A stretch of DNA of 64,000 nt from Anaerolineae bacterium (GCA_016930015.1 JAFGHR010000062.1:1-64000); one strand, 5' to 3'; shown: positions 34,202 through 43,366, counted from the first letter of the stretch. Notes: a model not told the origin generated them from the letters alone. Made by a program: numbers and translations.

Positions 34202-36001
34202 CTATTGCAGCTCAAGCGACTTGTTATTCACAATCGCCAGCGCTTGCTCGATGAAGTTCTCAACCGGGATCGCGCCCAGGTCTTCACCGCCTCGGAGCCG
34301 GACACTGACGGCACCTGACTCAATGTCCTGGTCGCCAACAACCAGCATCCACGGGATTTTTTGCTGTGTCGCCGTGCGAATCTTGGCCCCGATGCGGCCC
34401 GATGACACGTCCACGTTCACGCGCAGCCCCCGCGCGTCTAGCTGTGCGGCGACCTGTTCGGCGTATTCGATATGGCGATCGGCCACCGGGATCAAGACGA
34501 TCTGAACCGGTGACAGCCAGGCCGGGAACGCCCCGCCGTAGTGCTCGATCAACACCGCGACAAACCGTTCCAGGCTGCCATACAACGCGCGGTGGATCAT
34601 GATCGGCTGGTGGCGCTCGTTGTCCTCACCGACATATTCCAACTCGAACCGTGCCGGGAGGTTGTAATCCACCTGCACGGTGCTGATCTGCCATTCACGC
34701 TTGAGCACGTCGCGCACGATAAAGTCGAGCTTGGGGCCGTAAAACGCGGCTTCGCCTTCTTCGACCCTGTAATCGAGTCCGCGCTTGTCGGCGGCGGCGA
34801 TGATGGCCTGGGCGGCTTTGTTCCAGTTGGCGTCATCGCCCACGTATTTGTCACTTTCGGGATCACGGATGCCGATACGGGCGCGGTAGTCGGTCAATCC
34901 CAGGCCGTTAAAGATGAACTCGATCAGGTCCACCACGCCCAGAAACTCGTCTTCGAGCTGCTCCGGCGTGCAGAAAATGTGCGCATCGTCTTGTGTAAAA
35001 CCGCGTACACGCGTCAGGCCGTGCAGTTCGCCCGATTTTTCGTAGCGGTAGACCGTGCCGAACTCGGCATACCGGATCGGTAGATCGCGGTACGAGTGCA
35101 GGTCACTCCGGTAAATGTGGATGTGGTGCGGGCAGTTCATGGGCTTGAGCATGAACATGTCACCTTCCACCTCAAACGGCGAATACTGGCTGTCCTTGTA
35201 GTATGGATAGTGTCCCGACCGCTCGAAAAGGGCGATGCGGGCGATGTGCGGCGTGATGACCGGCTCATAACCGCGTTTGATCTGCACGTCGCGCAAAAAA
35301 CGTTCGAGCAGGTCCCGCAGGATCGCGCCGTTCGGTTTCCACAGCGGCAGCCCTTTGCCGACTTCCTGGTTGAACGTAAACAGGCCCAGTTCCTGACCAA
35401 GGCGGCGATGATCGCGTTTCCTGGCTTCTTCGAGCAGGTTCAGGTATTCCTGGAGCTGTTCGGGTGTTTCCCAGGCGGTCCCGTAGATGCGCGTCAGCAT
35501 TTCGCGGTTTTCGTCGCCGCGCCAGTAGGCGCCAGCCGGGGCCTTAAACGTGATGCTGATCGCTTTCGGGTTGATCTCGCGCGAGTTGGCGACGTGCGGC
35601 CCACGGCACAGGTCTTCGAATGAATCCTGTGTGTAGGTGCTGATCACCAGCGCTTGATCGGTTTTTTCGCCATATTCGTCCACGCCGCCCTGTTCCAGCC
35701 CGTCGATCAGTTCGAGTTTGTAGGATTGGCCGGCGAAAAGTTCGCGGGCTTCGTCGGCGCTGACTTCTTTGCGCACAAACTCATGTCCCTGGCTGATGAT
35801 CTTGCGCATCCGTTTTTCGATGGCCTTGAGATCATCATCGGTCAGTGCACGCGGCAGGTCAAAGTCATAGTAAAAACCGTCCTCAATGGGCGGGCCGATG
35901 GCGATTTTGGCTTCCGGGAAGCGCTCCAGAACGGCCTGGGCCATAATGTGAGCCGTTGAATGCCGTATCCGGTAAAGCTGACTGTCTTCGTAGCGTTCCA
36001 T
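34202..36001 (-). CDS. thrS: Threonyl-tRNA synthetase without TGS domain
   Basis: A 599-residue class II synthetase. It starts directly with the editing (SAD) domain: HSTAH near residue 15 and CRGPHV near 125 form the metal-binding editing site that clears Ser-tRNA-Thr. The catalytic core follows, with zinc ligands in MNCPHH, DDAHIFC and IHRALYGSLER, then the anticodon-binding domain. The N-terminal TGS domain of the usual 640-residue enzyme is absent. The ATG 36001 with TTGAGGAG upstream is clear, so the absence is not an annotation artefact, although the frame is open to 36130. Confidence 0.93.
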   Translation of the reverse strand: MERYEDSQLYRIRHSTAHIMAQAVLERFPEAKIAIGPPIEDGFYYDFDLPRALTDDDLKAIEKRMRKIISQGHEFVRKEVSADEARELFAGQSYKLELIDGLEQGGVDEYGEKTDQALVISTYTQDSFEDLCRGPHVANSREINPKAISITFKAPAGAYWRGDENREMLTRIYGTAWETPEQLQEYLNLLEEARKRDHRRLGQELGLFTFNQEVGKGLPLWKPNGAILRDLLERFLRDVQIKRGYEPVITPHIARIALFERSGHYPYYKDSQYSPFEVEGDMFMLKPMNCPHHIHIYRSDLHSYRDLPIRYAEFGTVYRYEKSGELHGLTRVRGFTQDDAHIFCTPEQLEDEFLGVVDLIEFIFNGLGLTDYRARIGIRDPESDKYVGDDANWNKAAQAIIAAADKRGLDYRVEEGEAAFYGPKLDFIVRDVLKREWQISTVQVDYNLPARFELEYVGEDNERHQPIMIHRALYGSLERFVAVLIEHYGGAFPAWLSPVQIVLIPVADRHIEYAEQVAAQLDARGLRVNVDVSSGRIGAKIRTATQQKIPWMLVVGDQDIESGAVSVRLRGGEDLGAIPVENFIEQALAIVNNKSLELQ

Positions 36002-36284
36002 GATACTCCTCAATATAGGTGGTATGGCGTAAAACGAAAAGGTGTTGTGTGATGCGGCACGCCGGACCGGACACGGGCAGCGTCCGTTAAAAACAGCCGG
36101 GATACGCGCATAGTCCGGGCAGGCGCTCATGCCGCCTTTGCCGAAGGGGATTGTTTATGGTGACAGGCAGGGTTGCTCTGCGTTGGTCCCTGCTGCCTGT
36201 GGCGATGGCGGCTCACGGGCAGGGATCAACACAGAATATCCCTACCCAGGTCGCCTGGCCGTGACCCCTACGGTGCCATCAGTT

Positions 36285-36316
36285 GACGCTGTCGCGTCAG
36301 TTGATACTGTCGTATC
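36285..36316. promoter_or_regulatory. Twin small hairpins in the thrS leader region
   Basis: GACGC-TGTC-GCGTC (36285-36298) and GATAC-TGTC-GTATC (36303-36316) share a loop and are preceded by AGTT/GTT spacers. They form an 18-bp direct repeat with covarying stems: the stem bases differ while pairing is kept. They lie between the 121-residue gene and thrS, 280 bp before the thrS start. The rest of 36002-36351 shows no gene. Confidence 0.5.
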
Positions 36317-36351
36317 AGTTGAAGGATCAGTCATTCAGCATTCCCCCTTTG

Positions 36352-36717
36352 TTATACTGCCTGAAAACGTTTGTTTTTTTTCGTCTCGTCATCGTTAGCA
36401 ATCAGCGCGAACACACTTTCGAACACACCCAACACCACCAGGTTATCAACAATATCCTCGATGGTAACGTGAAGCAGGTTCTCGACGATGACGTGGGGGG
36501 TTTCCAGCGCCAAAAACGCCGTTTGGGCAAGCGTTCGCTTGTGCGAGTGAACTACATCCAGACTGAGCTGCATTTCTTGCTTGAGATAGGCCAGCGTTAC
36601 AAAACGTGCCTGCCACAGGCGGCCATCCTCCATTTCGACCAGCACATCGGCACTGTCGGTTAAGGGATTAAAATCGTTTTGCGGCGATTGATCGATCCAT
36701 ACATGTTTGACAAGCAT
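36352..36717 (-). CDS. Conserved-looking protein of unknown function under T-box control
   Basis: A 121-residue soluble protein with no recognised family. It is rich in beta-strand and helix pattern (VLVEMEDGRLWQARFVTLAYL, then HVIVENLLHVTIEDIVDNLV) and looks like an ordinary folded protein. AAAGG lies 9 bp before the ATG. It is the first gene after the T-box leader and terminator and lies upstream of thrS on the same strand, so it should be induced when uncharged tRNA-Thr accumulates. A role in threonine supply or tRNA quality control is inference only. Confidence 0.65.
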   Translation of the reverse strand: MLVKHVWIDQSPQNDFNPLTDSADVLVEMEDGRLWQARFVTLAYLKQEMQLSLDVVHSHKRTLAQTAFLALETPHVIVENLLHVTIEDIVDNLVVLGVFESVFALIANDDETKKNKRFQAV

Positions 36718-36822
36718 AGATGCTGCCTTTCAAACTATCGGAATATTCATATCCCTATGCTACTACGAAATTGCCCCAAATCTTAAACGAATTTGATCCC
36801 AACCGGCAGATAACGCCGGATC

Positions 36823-37157
36823 AAAAAAATCCCCGCCCACTGTTGGGGCGAGGATTTGACAGCTTGACAAATCACGCGGTTCCACCCAAGTTCAGCGCCA
36901 CACCCGGATCAGGTCCGATCCGGGCCCGGATCGGGGTACGTGATTCATGTGACGCCCTCTTGCAGCCGCTAACGGGGCTAACCGCCGCCGCTTACTGGGT
37001 ACGCCTGGTTGGCGCTGCTGTTCAGCGGCGTGCTCACGGGTGGTTTTCCTGACCTGCTGGCCGAACGCGCTTCCAGTCTATGGCGCGTTTTCTCTGGGAC
37101 CGCCTGGGCCAGTACTCATCCCGATCAACACTTTGAAATATAAGGTATCAGATTGTT
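36823..37157 (-). promoter_or_regulatory. T-box riboswitch leader, probably threonine-specific
   Basis: Minus-strand RNA. Stem I begins with the GATGAGTA type motif near 37115, has a distal AGAGA and a hairpin of AACGCGC/GCGCGTT. The specifier strand then reads AAAACCACCCGTGAGC, in which ACC (Thr) is followed by A, upstream of the K-turn-like TGAGC. The conserved T-box GGGTGGAACCGCG is at 36888-36875. The leader ends with a terminator at 36857-36823: an 11-bp stem (ATCCTCGCCC with GGGCGGGGAT) and seven T residues. Uncharged tRNA would favour the antiterminator. Confidence 0.85.
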
Positions 37158-37163
37158 GACCAG

Positions 37164-37193
37164 AGCATAGCGCAAAACGTGAAGCACTGTCAA
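37164..37193 (-). promoter_or_regulatory. Promoter of the T-box leader
   Basis: Minus strand TTGACA (37193-37188), 18-bp spacer, TATGCT (37169-37164). Start predicted near 37157, just before stem I. Confidence 0.6.
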
Positions 37194-37388
37194 CCCCTTG
37201 AGGGTTAAAAAATCACGGCGGGCGGAATTGCCCCAGGCTGGCGGTCGGACGTATTTTTATTGGATTACCCTGGGCCAAATGACCTGGAATATTTATAGTT
37301 GGTATCAATTGTGTCCAGATTTTAGTTTGAAAGACCGCATTTAGGCTGAACTAGGCAGTGAGTACGATTTCCTCGATGCTGGGCGCTG

Positions 37389-37397
37389 TGCTATACT
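37389..37397 (+). promoter_or_regulatory. Extended -10 promoter abutting a start codon
   Basis: TGC-TATACT (TATACT at 37392-37397). The expected start is at about 37404, the A of the ATG of the next gene. No good -35 is seen. Between 37200 and 37385 there is no gene. Confidence 0.5.
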
Positions 37398-37403
37398 GTC
37401 GCT

Positions 37404-37709
37404 ATGCGAAATATTAACTACTCACCTGACATGGCTTGTTGGGACGGGCGGCTGGCGCGGTGGTCGCACCGTCTGCGAAAAAAACGCCTGACGGGGCTGG
37501 TTGGAGCGCTGTTAGATGCAGCGGAACCACTCGGTCCGCTGGGCGCGCAGATGTTGTGGGTTGCGCAGCCGACGTTGGGGTTGTTTATGCCGCGCGATGA
37601 TGTGGCATCGCTGGCACGCATCTTAGAGCATCCTGACGGGTTGGCATGGCTGCACGAGCGGCTCGCCGGGCCGGACGAGAGACACGAAAAACACGATGAT
37701 CGAGAATAA
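37404..37709 (+). CDS. Small protein of unknown function, probably leaderless
   Basis: A 101-residue basic protein. It has ARWSHRLRKKRLTGLVGALLDAAEPLGPLGAQMLWVAQPTLG-like composition: a basic patch followed by a moderately hydrophobic helix near residues 30-60 that may touch the membrane. Its end overlaps the next start by 14 bp, so it heads the membrane cluster. The -10 box ends 6 bp before the ATG, so the mRNA likely has no leader. Family unknown. Confidence 0.6.
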   Translation: MRNINYSPDMACWDGRLARWSHRLRKKRLTGLVGALLDAAEPLGPLGAQMLWVAQPTLGLFMPRDDVASLARILEHPDGLAWLHERLAGPDERHEKHDDRE

Positions 37710-38436
37710 CGAACTGACCCTAGTTCTGATACTCGTAGCGCTGGCCGCTACGCTGGCGGGCAGGTTGTTAGCCAAGCGCTGGCGGCTGCACTGGCGTTCG
37801 ATCCCGGCTTATGTTGTGCTGCCAGAGTCGGCAGCCGACGCGGTTGAAAGCGATAACCGCATTCATTTTTCAATGGGCAGCAGTGCGATAGGCCAGGCCA
37901 GCACCGTCAGTGCACTGGTGACAGCCGAATTAGTCTATCGTTTATCACAGCGGCTCGTCGTGAGCCGCCAGACACCGCTGATCACGGTCAGCGATCCGGT
38001 TACGCTGACGCTGGCACAGGATACGCTGCGCCGCGCCTATGAATACCGGTGTCGTATCGAACGTTATCACAGCCGCGCGGCGGCCTGGTATCCCCAGGGA
38101 GCCCGGTCGCTGGTGTTTGCCGCCGGGGTTTCGAGCCTGGCGGCTGATGCCGACGTGTCGCGCTCGGTGCTGCTGGGGCGGTTTGGTTATGAACTGGCGC
38201 TGTTGGGCGAAAGTGCGCTGCGCCACGGTCAGGTGTTGATCGCTCACAGTGACCGGATTGAGGGGCAGGCAGTGGCCTTTGCCCAGGCCCAACAGGTGTT
38301 GATCGGTGAAGAGTTGTACGTTGGCCCGGCGTATATGAATGGGCGTTTGATCGAGCAGGGGAGTGTGATCGCGCTGGACCTGCTGCGTTGGCTGGTGATC
38401 GTGGGAGTGCTGATAACGGCACTGCAAGCGCTGTAA
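37696..38436 (+). CDS. DUF6754-like membrane protein
   Basis: A 246-residue protein with one hydrophobic segment at each end (residues 7-25 and 225-244). The central domain reads NRIHFSMGSSAIGQASTVSA, then LTLAQDTLRRAYEYR and GYELALLGESALRHGQVLIAHSDRIEGQAVAFAQAQQV, which I associate with DUF6754, a domain mostly known from Chloroflexota. Function unknown. It overlaps the preceding gene by 14 bp. Confidence 0.65.
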   Translation: MIENNELTLVLILVALAATLAGRLLAKRWRLHWRSIPAYVVLPESAADAVESDNRIHFSMGSSAIGQASTVSALVTAELVYRLSQRLVVSRQTPLITVSDPVTLTLAQDTLRRAYEYRCRIERYHSRAAAWYPQGARSLVFAAGVSSLAADADVSRSVLLGRFGYELALLGESALRHGQVLIAHSDRIEGQAVAFAQAQQVLIGEELYVGPAYMNGRLIEQGSVIALDLLRWLVIVGVLITALQAL

Positions 38437-38467
38437 GGCAGCCCCCGCTGGCCGTGGAGGATAGGGC

Positions 38468-39118
38468 GTGAGACGCCATCGGTTACTTGATATCTTATCG
38501 ACCGTGACCGTGATCAGTTTGGGACTAGTGACCGTGATCGGCCTGCTGAGTGATCGTGATTCGACGGCGGGTGAGATGGCCGGGTTCCTGATCCAACTGG
38601 TCGCGCTGATTTCGGCGCTGGCGGTGCTGGTCGGGATAGTGAATCTGCTCGCGGTCCACACCGGGCGCATCCGGCACACGGAATACGGGTGGCCCTACAG
38701 CCTCATTGTGCTGCTGGCGGCGGTCGCCGTTGTGGTGCTGCGGATCATCGACCGGGCCGAGGGGTGGTCCGGTGATCTGGAAGGCGAAACGGTCAGCCTG
38801 CGCGTGTTCGAAGCTGTGCAGGTCAGCCTGGAATCGGCACTGATGGGTTTGCTGGTGTTTTTTCTGGTGTATGCTGCCTACCGTCTCATGCGCCGCGACG
38901 TGACGGTCTGGAATGTGTTGTTTCTGGCGGCGATTGTGGTGGTATTAGTTGGTTGGATCCCGTTGGAAAACATGGATGCGCTGGGCGATGTGCGCGACTG
39001 GCTGGTACGTGTGCCGGTTAGCGCCGGGGCGCGGGGCATTTTAATCGGCGTGGGCCTGGGCACTGTGACGGTAGGTGTGCGTGTGCTGCTTGGTCAGGAC
39101 CGCTCGTACCGCGGCTAG
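38468..39118 (+). CDS. Multi-pass membrane protein of unknown function
   Basis: A 216-residue protein starting at GTG, with about six hydrophobic segments (LLDILSTVTVISLGLVTVIGL, FLIQLVALISALAVLVGIV, YSLIVLLAAVAVVVL, MGLLVFFLVYAAYRL, NVLFLAAIVVVLVGWI, GILIGVGLGTVTVGV). GGAGGATAG precedes the start. It belongs to the same plus-strand cluster and resembles in layout the protein at 43363-44034. Confidence 0.72.
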   Translation: MRRHRLLDILSTVTVISLGLVTVIGLLSDRDSTAGEMAGFLIQLVALISALAVLVGIVNLLAVHTGRIRHTEYGWPYSLIVLLAAVAVVVLRIIDRAEGWSGDLEGETVSLRVFEAVQVSLESALMGLLVFFLVYAAYRLMRRDVTVWNVLFLAAIVVVLVGWIPLENMDALGDVRDWLVRVPVSAGARGILIGVGLGTVTVGVRVLLGQDRSYRG

Positions 39119-39154
39119 GCAAGCGCCGGGTGAGCGATAGGTTCAGGGCGTATT

Positions 39155-42100
39155 ATGTCTGACGATCACAATCTGTTTGATGATGATAACCTCATGCCAG
39201 ATTGGCTGAGTGGAGCGGATTCAGAGCCGCCGCCCGACGACAGCGGTGAGGCCTGGTCCGATGTTCCCGAAGACGGTGCTATCGACTGGCTGGACCGGCT
39301 GGCTGCTGACAGCCCGCCGCCATCTCATGAGCCAACGCCGGGCGATGATGTGCTGCGCCCGGCGGCGGGCGCATTTGCGGTTGAGAGTCCCGCCTGGGAG
39401 CAGATGCGGGGTGACGCACCATCTGCCCCGGTCGGGCTGACATCCGAAGCGCCGCCCTGGGAATTGTTCGAAGGGGCTGAAGTCGAACCGGCGGCGGAAT
39501 CACTTGTGGCGCCGCCCTGGGGTGAGTCACCTGGAGCACCGGCACCGTCAGCCGCTGCTGATGAGCCAGTTTTCCAATGGAGTGCTGAGGCCGCGTCCGA
39601 GGACGCCGCGCCTGCTGATCAGGCCACCGACGGCACGATCGATTGGTCATCTGTTCGCGGCGAGGTGAGTCCCACCGCGAGTGATAGAGATGAGATTCCA
39701 CCCGGATTTACAAGTATGCTGCCGTGGCGAGCATCAGAACAGCCTGAAGAACAACCTGAGCAGCCGCCTGAACCAGAAGATACAGGGTTTTCAGTCGCCG
39801 AATTGGCCGGGCTGACGGACGAGCAGTTTACCATGGATTCGCTGCTGTCCGAGTTCGATGAAGAACTACCCGTTGAGCAGCCGCCTCCGAAGGCGCCGTC
39901 ACTGCGTGATCGCCTGTTGTCCCTTTCGCCCGATCGTGACGAACTGGAATCCGGGTCGGAACCTGCGTCACCACAAGAACCGGTGCCGGTGCCATCGCAA
40001 GAACCCATCCTACCGGTGGAACCGTCCGCTGATGACATGGAATGGATGAGCGCATTCGGGCAGGCGGCTGACTATGACGCGGCGGCTGTGCCAACCGGAG
40101 ATCAGGACGATCTGGACTGGTTGGCGGCACCGGGGGATGAGAGTCCGCCGCCGCAAGCAGCCGATGGTCGCGCACCCGCCAGTCTTGACGATCTGTTTGC
40201 CGAAGAGCCGGAAGCCGCCCCACCGGCTGCGCCTGACGAAGCCTTTGTTTCCTGGCTGGATGGCGCGATGGTTGGCATGGGCGCCACCCCAACAGAACCA
40301 GAACCGGAACCTTCCGGACTGCCCAGCACAGATGATCTGGTCCCGGCCTGGATGAGCGAGCAGGATAAGCCGCAGGCGATACCCGTTGGCGAGCCGATTG
40401 TCCCGTTTTCTCTGGACGACGACGAAGAACCGGAGCCGGTCGGTACCGGTGACCTGCCTGATTGGGCGCTTCAGGATACCGGCGATCTCTCATCTGGGCC
40501 TGCTGGTGACGAAGCGCCGCGCGGCATCCGGCGGCTCGACTCGTTTGCCGGACCGGAGCCCGCTGCCGAGGATGCGGAACAGGCCGACCTGGGTTGGTTT
40601 GATGATGAAGAAGACGTGTTCGCTGAGCTGCCCGAAGACGAAACCGAATTGACGTTTGACGAATGGGAACAGCAGCAAGACGAACTTGAGCGCGAAGCGC
40701 AAAAAACGCCGGAGGACCGGCTGCTCGAAGAAGTGCCGGACTGGTTCTCGAAAATCGATGGCGCAGATGCTGAACCTGCACCGGTTGAACCCGAAACAAC
40801 ACCGGAAAAAACAACCGAATCCGGCGAAACCGAGTTTGTGCCGGATTGGTACCTGGGCCTCGAAGAACAAAACCTGGAGGAAGCGCCCGATTGGTTCCAA
40901 CAGCTTGATTATTCTGCTGAGGCCATCGACCGGCCTCCCGACGAATCGCTGCCCGCTCAGCCAGCCGAGGCGCCGCCCACGGAAGAGGCGCTGCCGGATT
41001 GGTTCAAAGGTGTGGGGGCGCCCGCTGCTGAAGGCGCCGATTGGACTGCCGCCTTTGGTGCGCCCCCGGCTGACTCTGACGAAGTGCCGTCCGAACTGGA
41101 TTGGATGGCCGCGCCCGATTCGGACCTCGAAGCAGACGCCGGTTTGCCGCTGCCCGATCTGGACGCGTTGGGCGGTATGGCCGAAGAACCGGCAGTACCC
41201 GGTGACATACCCGATTGGCTGTCTGCCGCTGCACCGGGCGCCGGTATGATGGCCGCGCCCGAAGATATTCCGTTCCCCGAACTTGATCTCGACCAGGTTA
41301 TGCCGCCGGAAGATACGGCTGCCGATTTTGTCGAGCGTTTTGAGCCGGAGATGCCAGGCGATGCAGCCGCGGCACCGGTTGGCGAGGATGCGCCGGATTG
41401 GCTGCGTGACGTATCATTTGAGTCGGCACCTGGGGGTGTTGATAGGCCGTCGTCCGGGCTGTTTGATATGGAAACCGAGACTCTGGCCGAGGAAAAACTC
41501 GACTGGTTGGAAGGGTTGTCGCCGGAATCGGTGGCTGAACCGCTGTTCCCGGAGTTTCCTGAAGGGATCGTCGAACCAGCAGAGGAACGGGCCAGGGAGC
41601 CGGGCGACGCATCGGGCGACGCATCGGTTGAATTCGGTGCGGGCGCGCTCGACCAGATGTTGAGTTTGTACGATACGCCTGAACAGGCTTTGCCGGGCGT
41701 TACGGCAGACGCTGACATGCCCGACAGTATGGACTGGGCCGATGCCTTTGAAGGGTTTCCGGGGGCTGATGAGTCACCAGCGCTGCCCGCCGATGTGGCA
41801 GAGTTAGAAGCTTTGATGGCGGATATCGGGCAGGCGGAAGTGGCGCCAGAGGGCGTGGATTTATTCCCGCCGGAAGAAGCTGCCACCCTGGTCGAACCGC
41901 CGGGTGTGGTGGGTGATGCGCTGTGGGCTGACACTGTCGAAGCGGCTGGCGTTGCTGCTGCTACAGTGGACGATATCACGGTGCCACTTCGCGATTCCCA
42001 GCCGGAGTGGGTGGCCGAGATGCGCCCGTCCGATCTGCCGGTCACGCTGTACTATGGCGGTGTTGAGGCTGACGTAACCCAGAAACAGGTCGCGGAACTG

Positions 42101-43366
42101 CCCGACCAGGTGCGTTTGTTCCACGAAACAACCATGAAGGAACTGGGCGATCTGGCTGGCGAACCCGTCACGCTCGATGAAGGCCCGTTGGCCGGGATCG
42201 AAGGTGTGCTCCCGCTGGTGGATATGACGTTTGAGCAAGAAGCCGTGCTCCCAACCAGGGGATTAACCGTGACGCCTGGACAGCGCCGATTGGTCAACCG
42301 TATGCGGGCGCTGTTGGAACTCGACGAGGAAGAGACTCTATCCGCCGCCGAGGAAGACGTATTGGGCGAGCCGGATTTTGCGCTTGATGAAGACGAAATC
42401 GAGCCGGAAGCCGCCGCGCCTCAGAAGCGCCCGCGGCGCGCGGTACGTCGTAAGCGTGACCGGGTGTTTGTCTCCCTGCTGCTGCTCGTTGGGCTGCTGG
42501 TGCCGTTCCTGTCGGATTCGCTGTTTTTTGCTGCCGATCCGCCCGAACTCAGCGGGGACCGGCTGGCGGCGGCTCAAACTGTGGACCGGGTGACGGCGGG
42601 CGACTATGTGTTGTTTGCGTTTGAATATGGGCCTACGTCAGCCGGTGAACTGGATTCATTGGTCGAAGCCGTGCTGCGTGATGTGCTGGCGCAGGGCGCC
42701 ATCCCGCTGACTATCAGCACCAACGCCGCCGGGACGCTGCACGCCGAAGCCGTCATCGCGCCGCTTGTGGATGATGCGGCCTTGTTGGCCGTGCGCGGCG
42801 AGCAGGAAGACACGCTCACATTCGGCGAGGATTACGTGCTGCTGGGCATGCTGCCGGGCGAAGCGCTCGGTGTGCGGTCGCTCAGCGAAACGCGCCGGGA
42901 TGCTGACGGGCAGCTTAAGCGCCACCCGGCGTTTGATACCGACTTGCACGGTGACGATACGAACGTGCTGATCGGTGACATTGCGCAGGACATCGCGCTG
43001 ATCGTCGTGATCGGTGAAGAAACAGACGATGTGCGTACCTGGGTTGAGCAGCTACCGGACGTGGATGTGCCCATGATTGCGCTGGTGACGGCGGCAGTCG
43101 AGCCGGTGGTCACGGCCTATGTGAATGATGATGGTTACCAGGGGTATCTGGCCGGTTTCCGTGACGCGTACAGTTACAATGCCGCGCGCAACACCGCTTC
43201 ACGTGAGGCGTACACCGTGCCCGACGACATCGATTTTGATATCCCGAATCCGGAAGACGCGCGCTGGCACAGTATGGCGTTCGGGGCATCTGTAGCCGCC
43301 GGATTGATCACGCTGGGTCTGGTTGTGAACCTGTTTCGGGCGTATAGACGGAGGCGTCACCGTTGA
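39155..43366 (+). CDS. Giant acidic protein with repeated Asp-Trp motifs and C-terminal membrane anchor
   Basis: A 1403-residue protein. Residues 1-1090 are very acidic, Pro/Glu/Asp/Ala-rich and mostly disordered. About 19 short motifs of the form [LIVP]-[DE]-W-[LFMAY] are spread through it (PDWLSG, IDWLDRL, LDWLAAP, VPDWFSKI, VPDWYLGL, APDWFQQL, LPDWFKGV, IPDWLSAA, APDWLRDV, LDWLEGL). A membrane segment is near 1102-1123, a domain of about 250 residues is on the far side, and a second segment is near 1378-1396 with a basic end. It could be a scaffold whose tryptophan motifs dock partners. It ends in a TTGA overlap with the next gene. Confidence 0.8.
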   Translation: MSDDHNLFDDDNLMPDWLSGADSEPPPDDSGEAWSDVPEDGAIDWLDRLAADSPPPSHEPTPGDDVLRPAAGAFAVESPAWEQMRGDAPSAPVGLTSEAPPWELFEGAEVEPAAESLVAPPWGESPGAPAPSAAADEPVFQWSAEAASEDAAPADQATDGTIDWSSVRGEVSPTASDRDEIPPGFTSMLPWRASEQPEEQPEQPPEPEDTGFSVAELAGLTDEQFTMDSLLSEFDEELPVEQPPPKAPSLRDRLLSLSPDRDELESGSEPASPQEPVPVPSQEPILPVEPSADDMEWMSAFGQAADYDAAAVPTGDQDDLDWLAAPGDESPPPQAADGRAPASLDDLFAEEPEAAPPAAPDEAFVSWLDGAMVGMGATPTEPEPEPSGLPSTDDLVPAWMSEQDKPQAIPVGEPIVPFSLDDDEEPEPVGTGDLPDWALQDTGDLSSGPAGDEAPRGIRRLDSFAGPEPAAEDAEQADLGWFDDEEDVFAELPEDETELTFDEWEQQQDELEREAQKTPEDRLLEEVPDWFSKIDGADAEPAPVEPETTPEKTTESGETEFVPDWYLGLEEQNLEEAPDWFQQLDYSAEAIDRPPDESLPAQPAEAPPTEEALPDWFKGVGAPAAEGADWTAAFGAPPADSDEVPSELDWMAAPDSDLEADAGLPLPDLDALGGMAEEPAVPGDIPDWLSAAAPGAGMMAAPEDIPFPELDLDQVMPPEDTAADFVERFEPEMPGDAAAAPVGEDAPDWLRDVSFESAPGGVDRPSSGLFDMETETLAEEKLDWLEGLSPESVAEPLFPEFPEGIVEPAEERAREPGDASGDASVEFGAGALDQMLSLYDTPEQALPGVTADADMPDSMDWADAFEGFPGADESPALPADVAELEALMADIGQAEVAPEGVDLFPPEEAATLVEPPGVVGDALWADTVEAAGVAAATVDDITVPLRDSQPEWVAEMRPSDLPVTLYYGGVEADVTQKQVAELPDQVRLFHETTMKELGDLAGEPVTLDEGPLAGIEGVLPLVDMTFEQEAVLPTRGLTVTPGQRRLVNRMRALLELDEEETLSAAEEDVLGEPDFALDEDEIEPEAAAPQKRPRRAVRRKRDRVFVSLLLLVGLLVPFLSDSLFFAADPPELSGDRLAAAQTVDRVTAGDYVLFAFEYGPTSAGELDSLVEAVLRDVLAQGAIPLTISTNAAGTLHAEAVIAPLVDDAALLAVRGEQEDTLTFGEDYVLLGMLPGEALGVRSLSETRRDADGQLKRHPAFDTDLHGDDTNVLIGDIAQDIALIVVIGEETDDVRTWVEQLPDVDVPMIALVTAAVEPVVTAYVNDDGYQGYLAGFRDAYSYNAARNTASREAYTVPDDIDFDIPNPEDARWHSMAFGASVAAGLITLGLVVNLFRAYRRRRHR

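Noticed and set aside
36720-37052. 110-codon plus-strand frame over the T-box region
   Set aside because: It overlaps conserved RNA structure on the other strand and shows no protein-like pattern.
37264-37273. ATTACCCTGG, the same as the right end of the repeat element copy 1
   Set aside because: Only 10 bp match, with no G/C-rich arm or partner end nearby; most likely chance, at best a relic.
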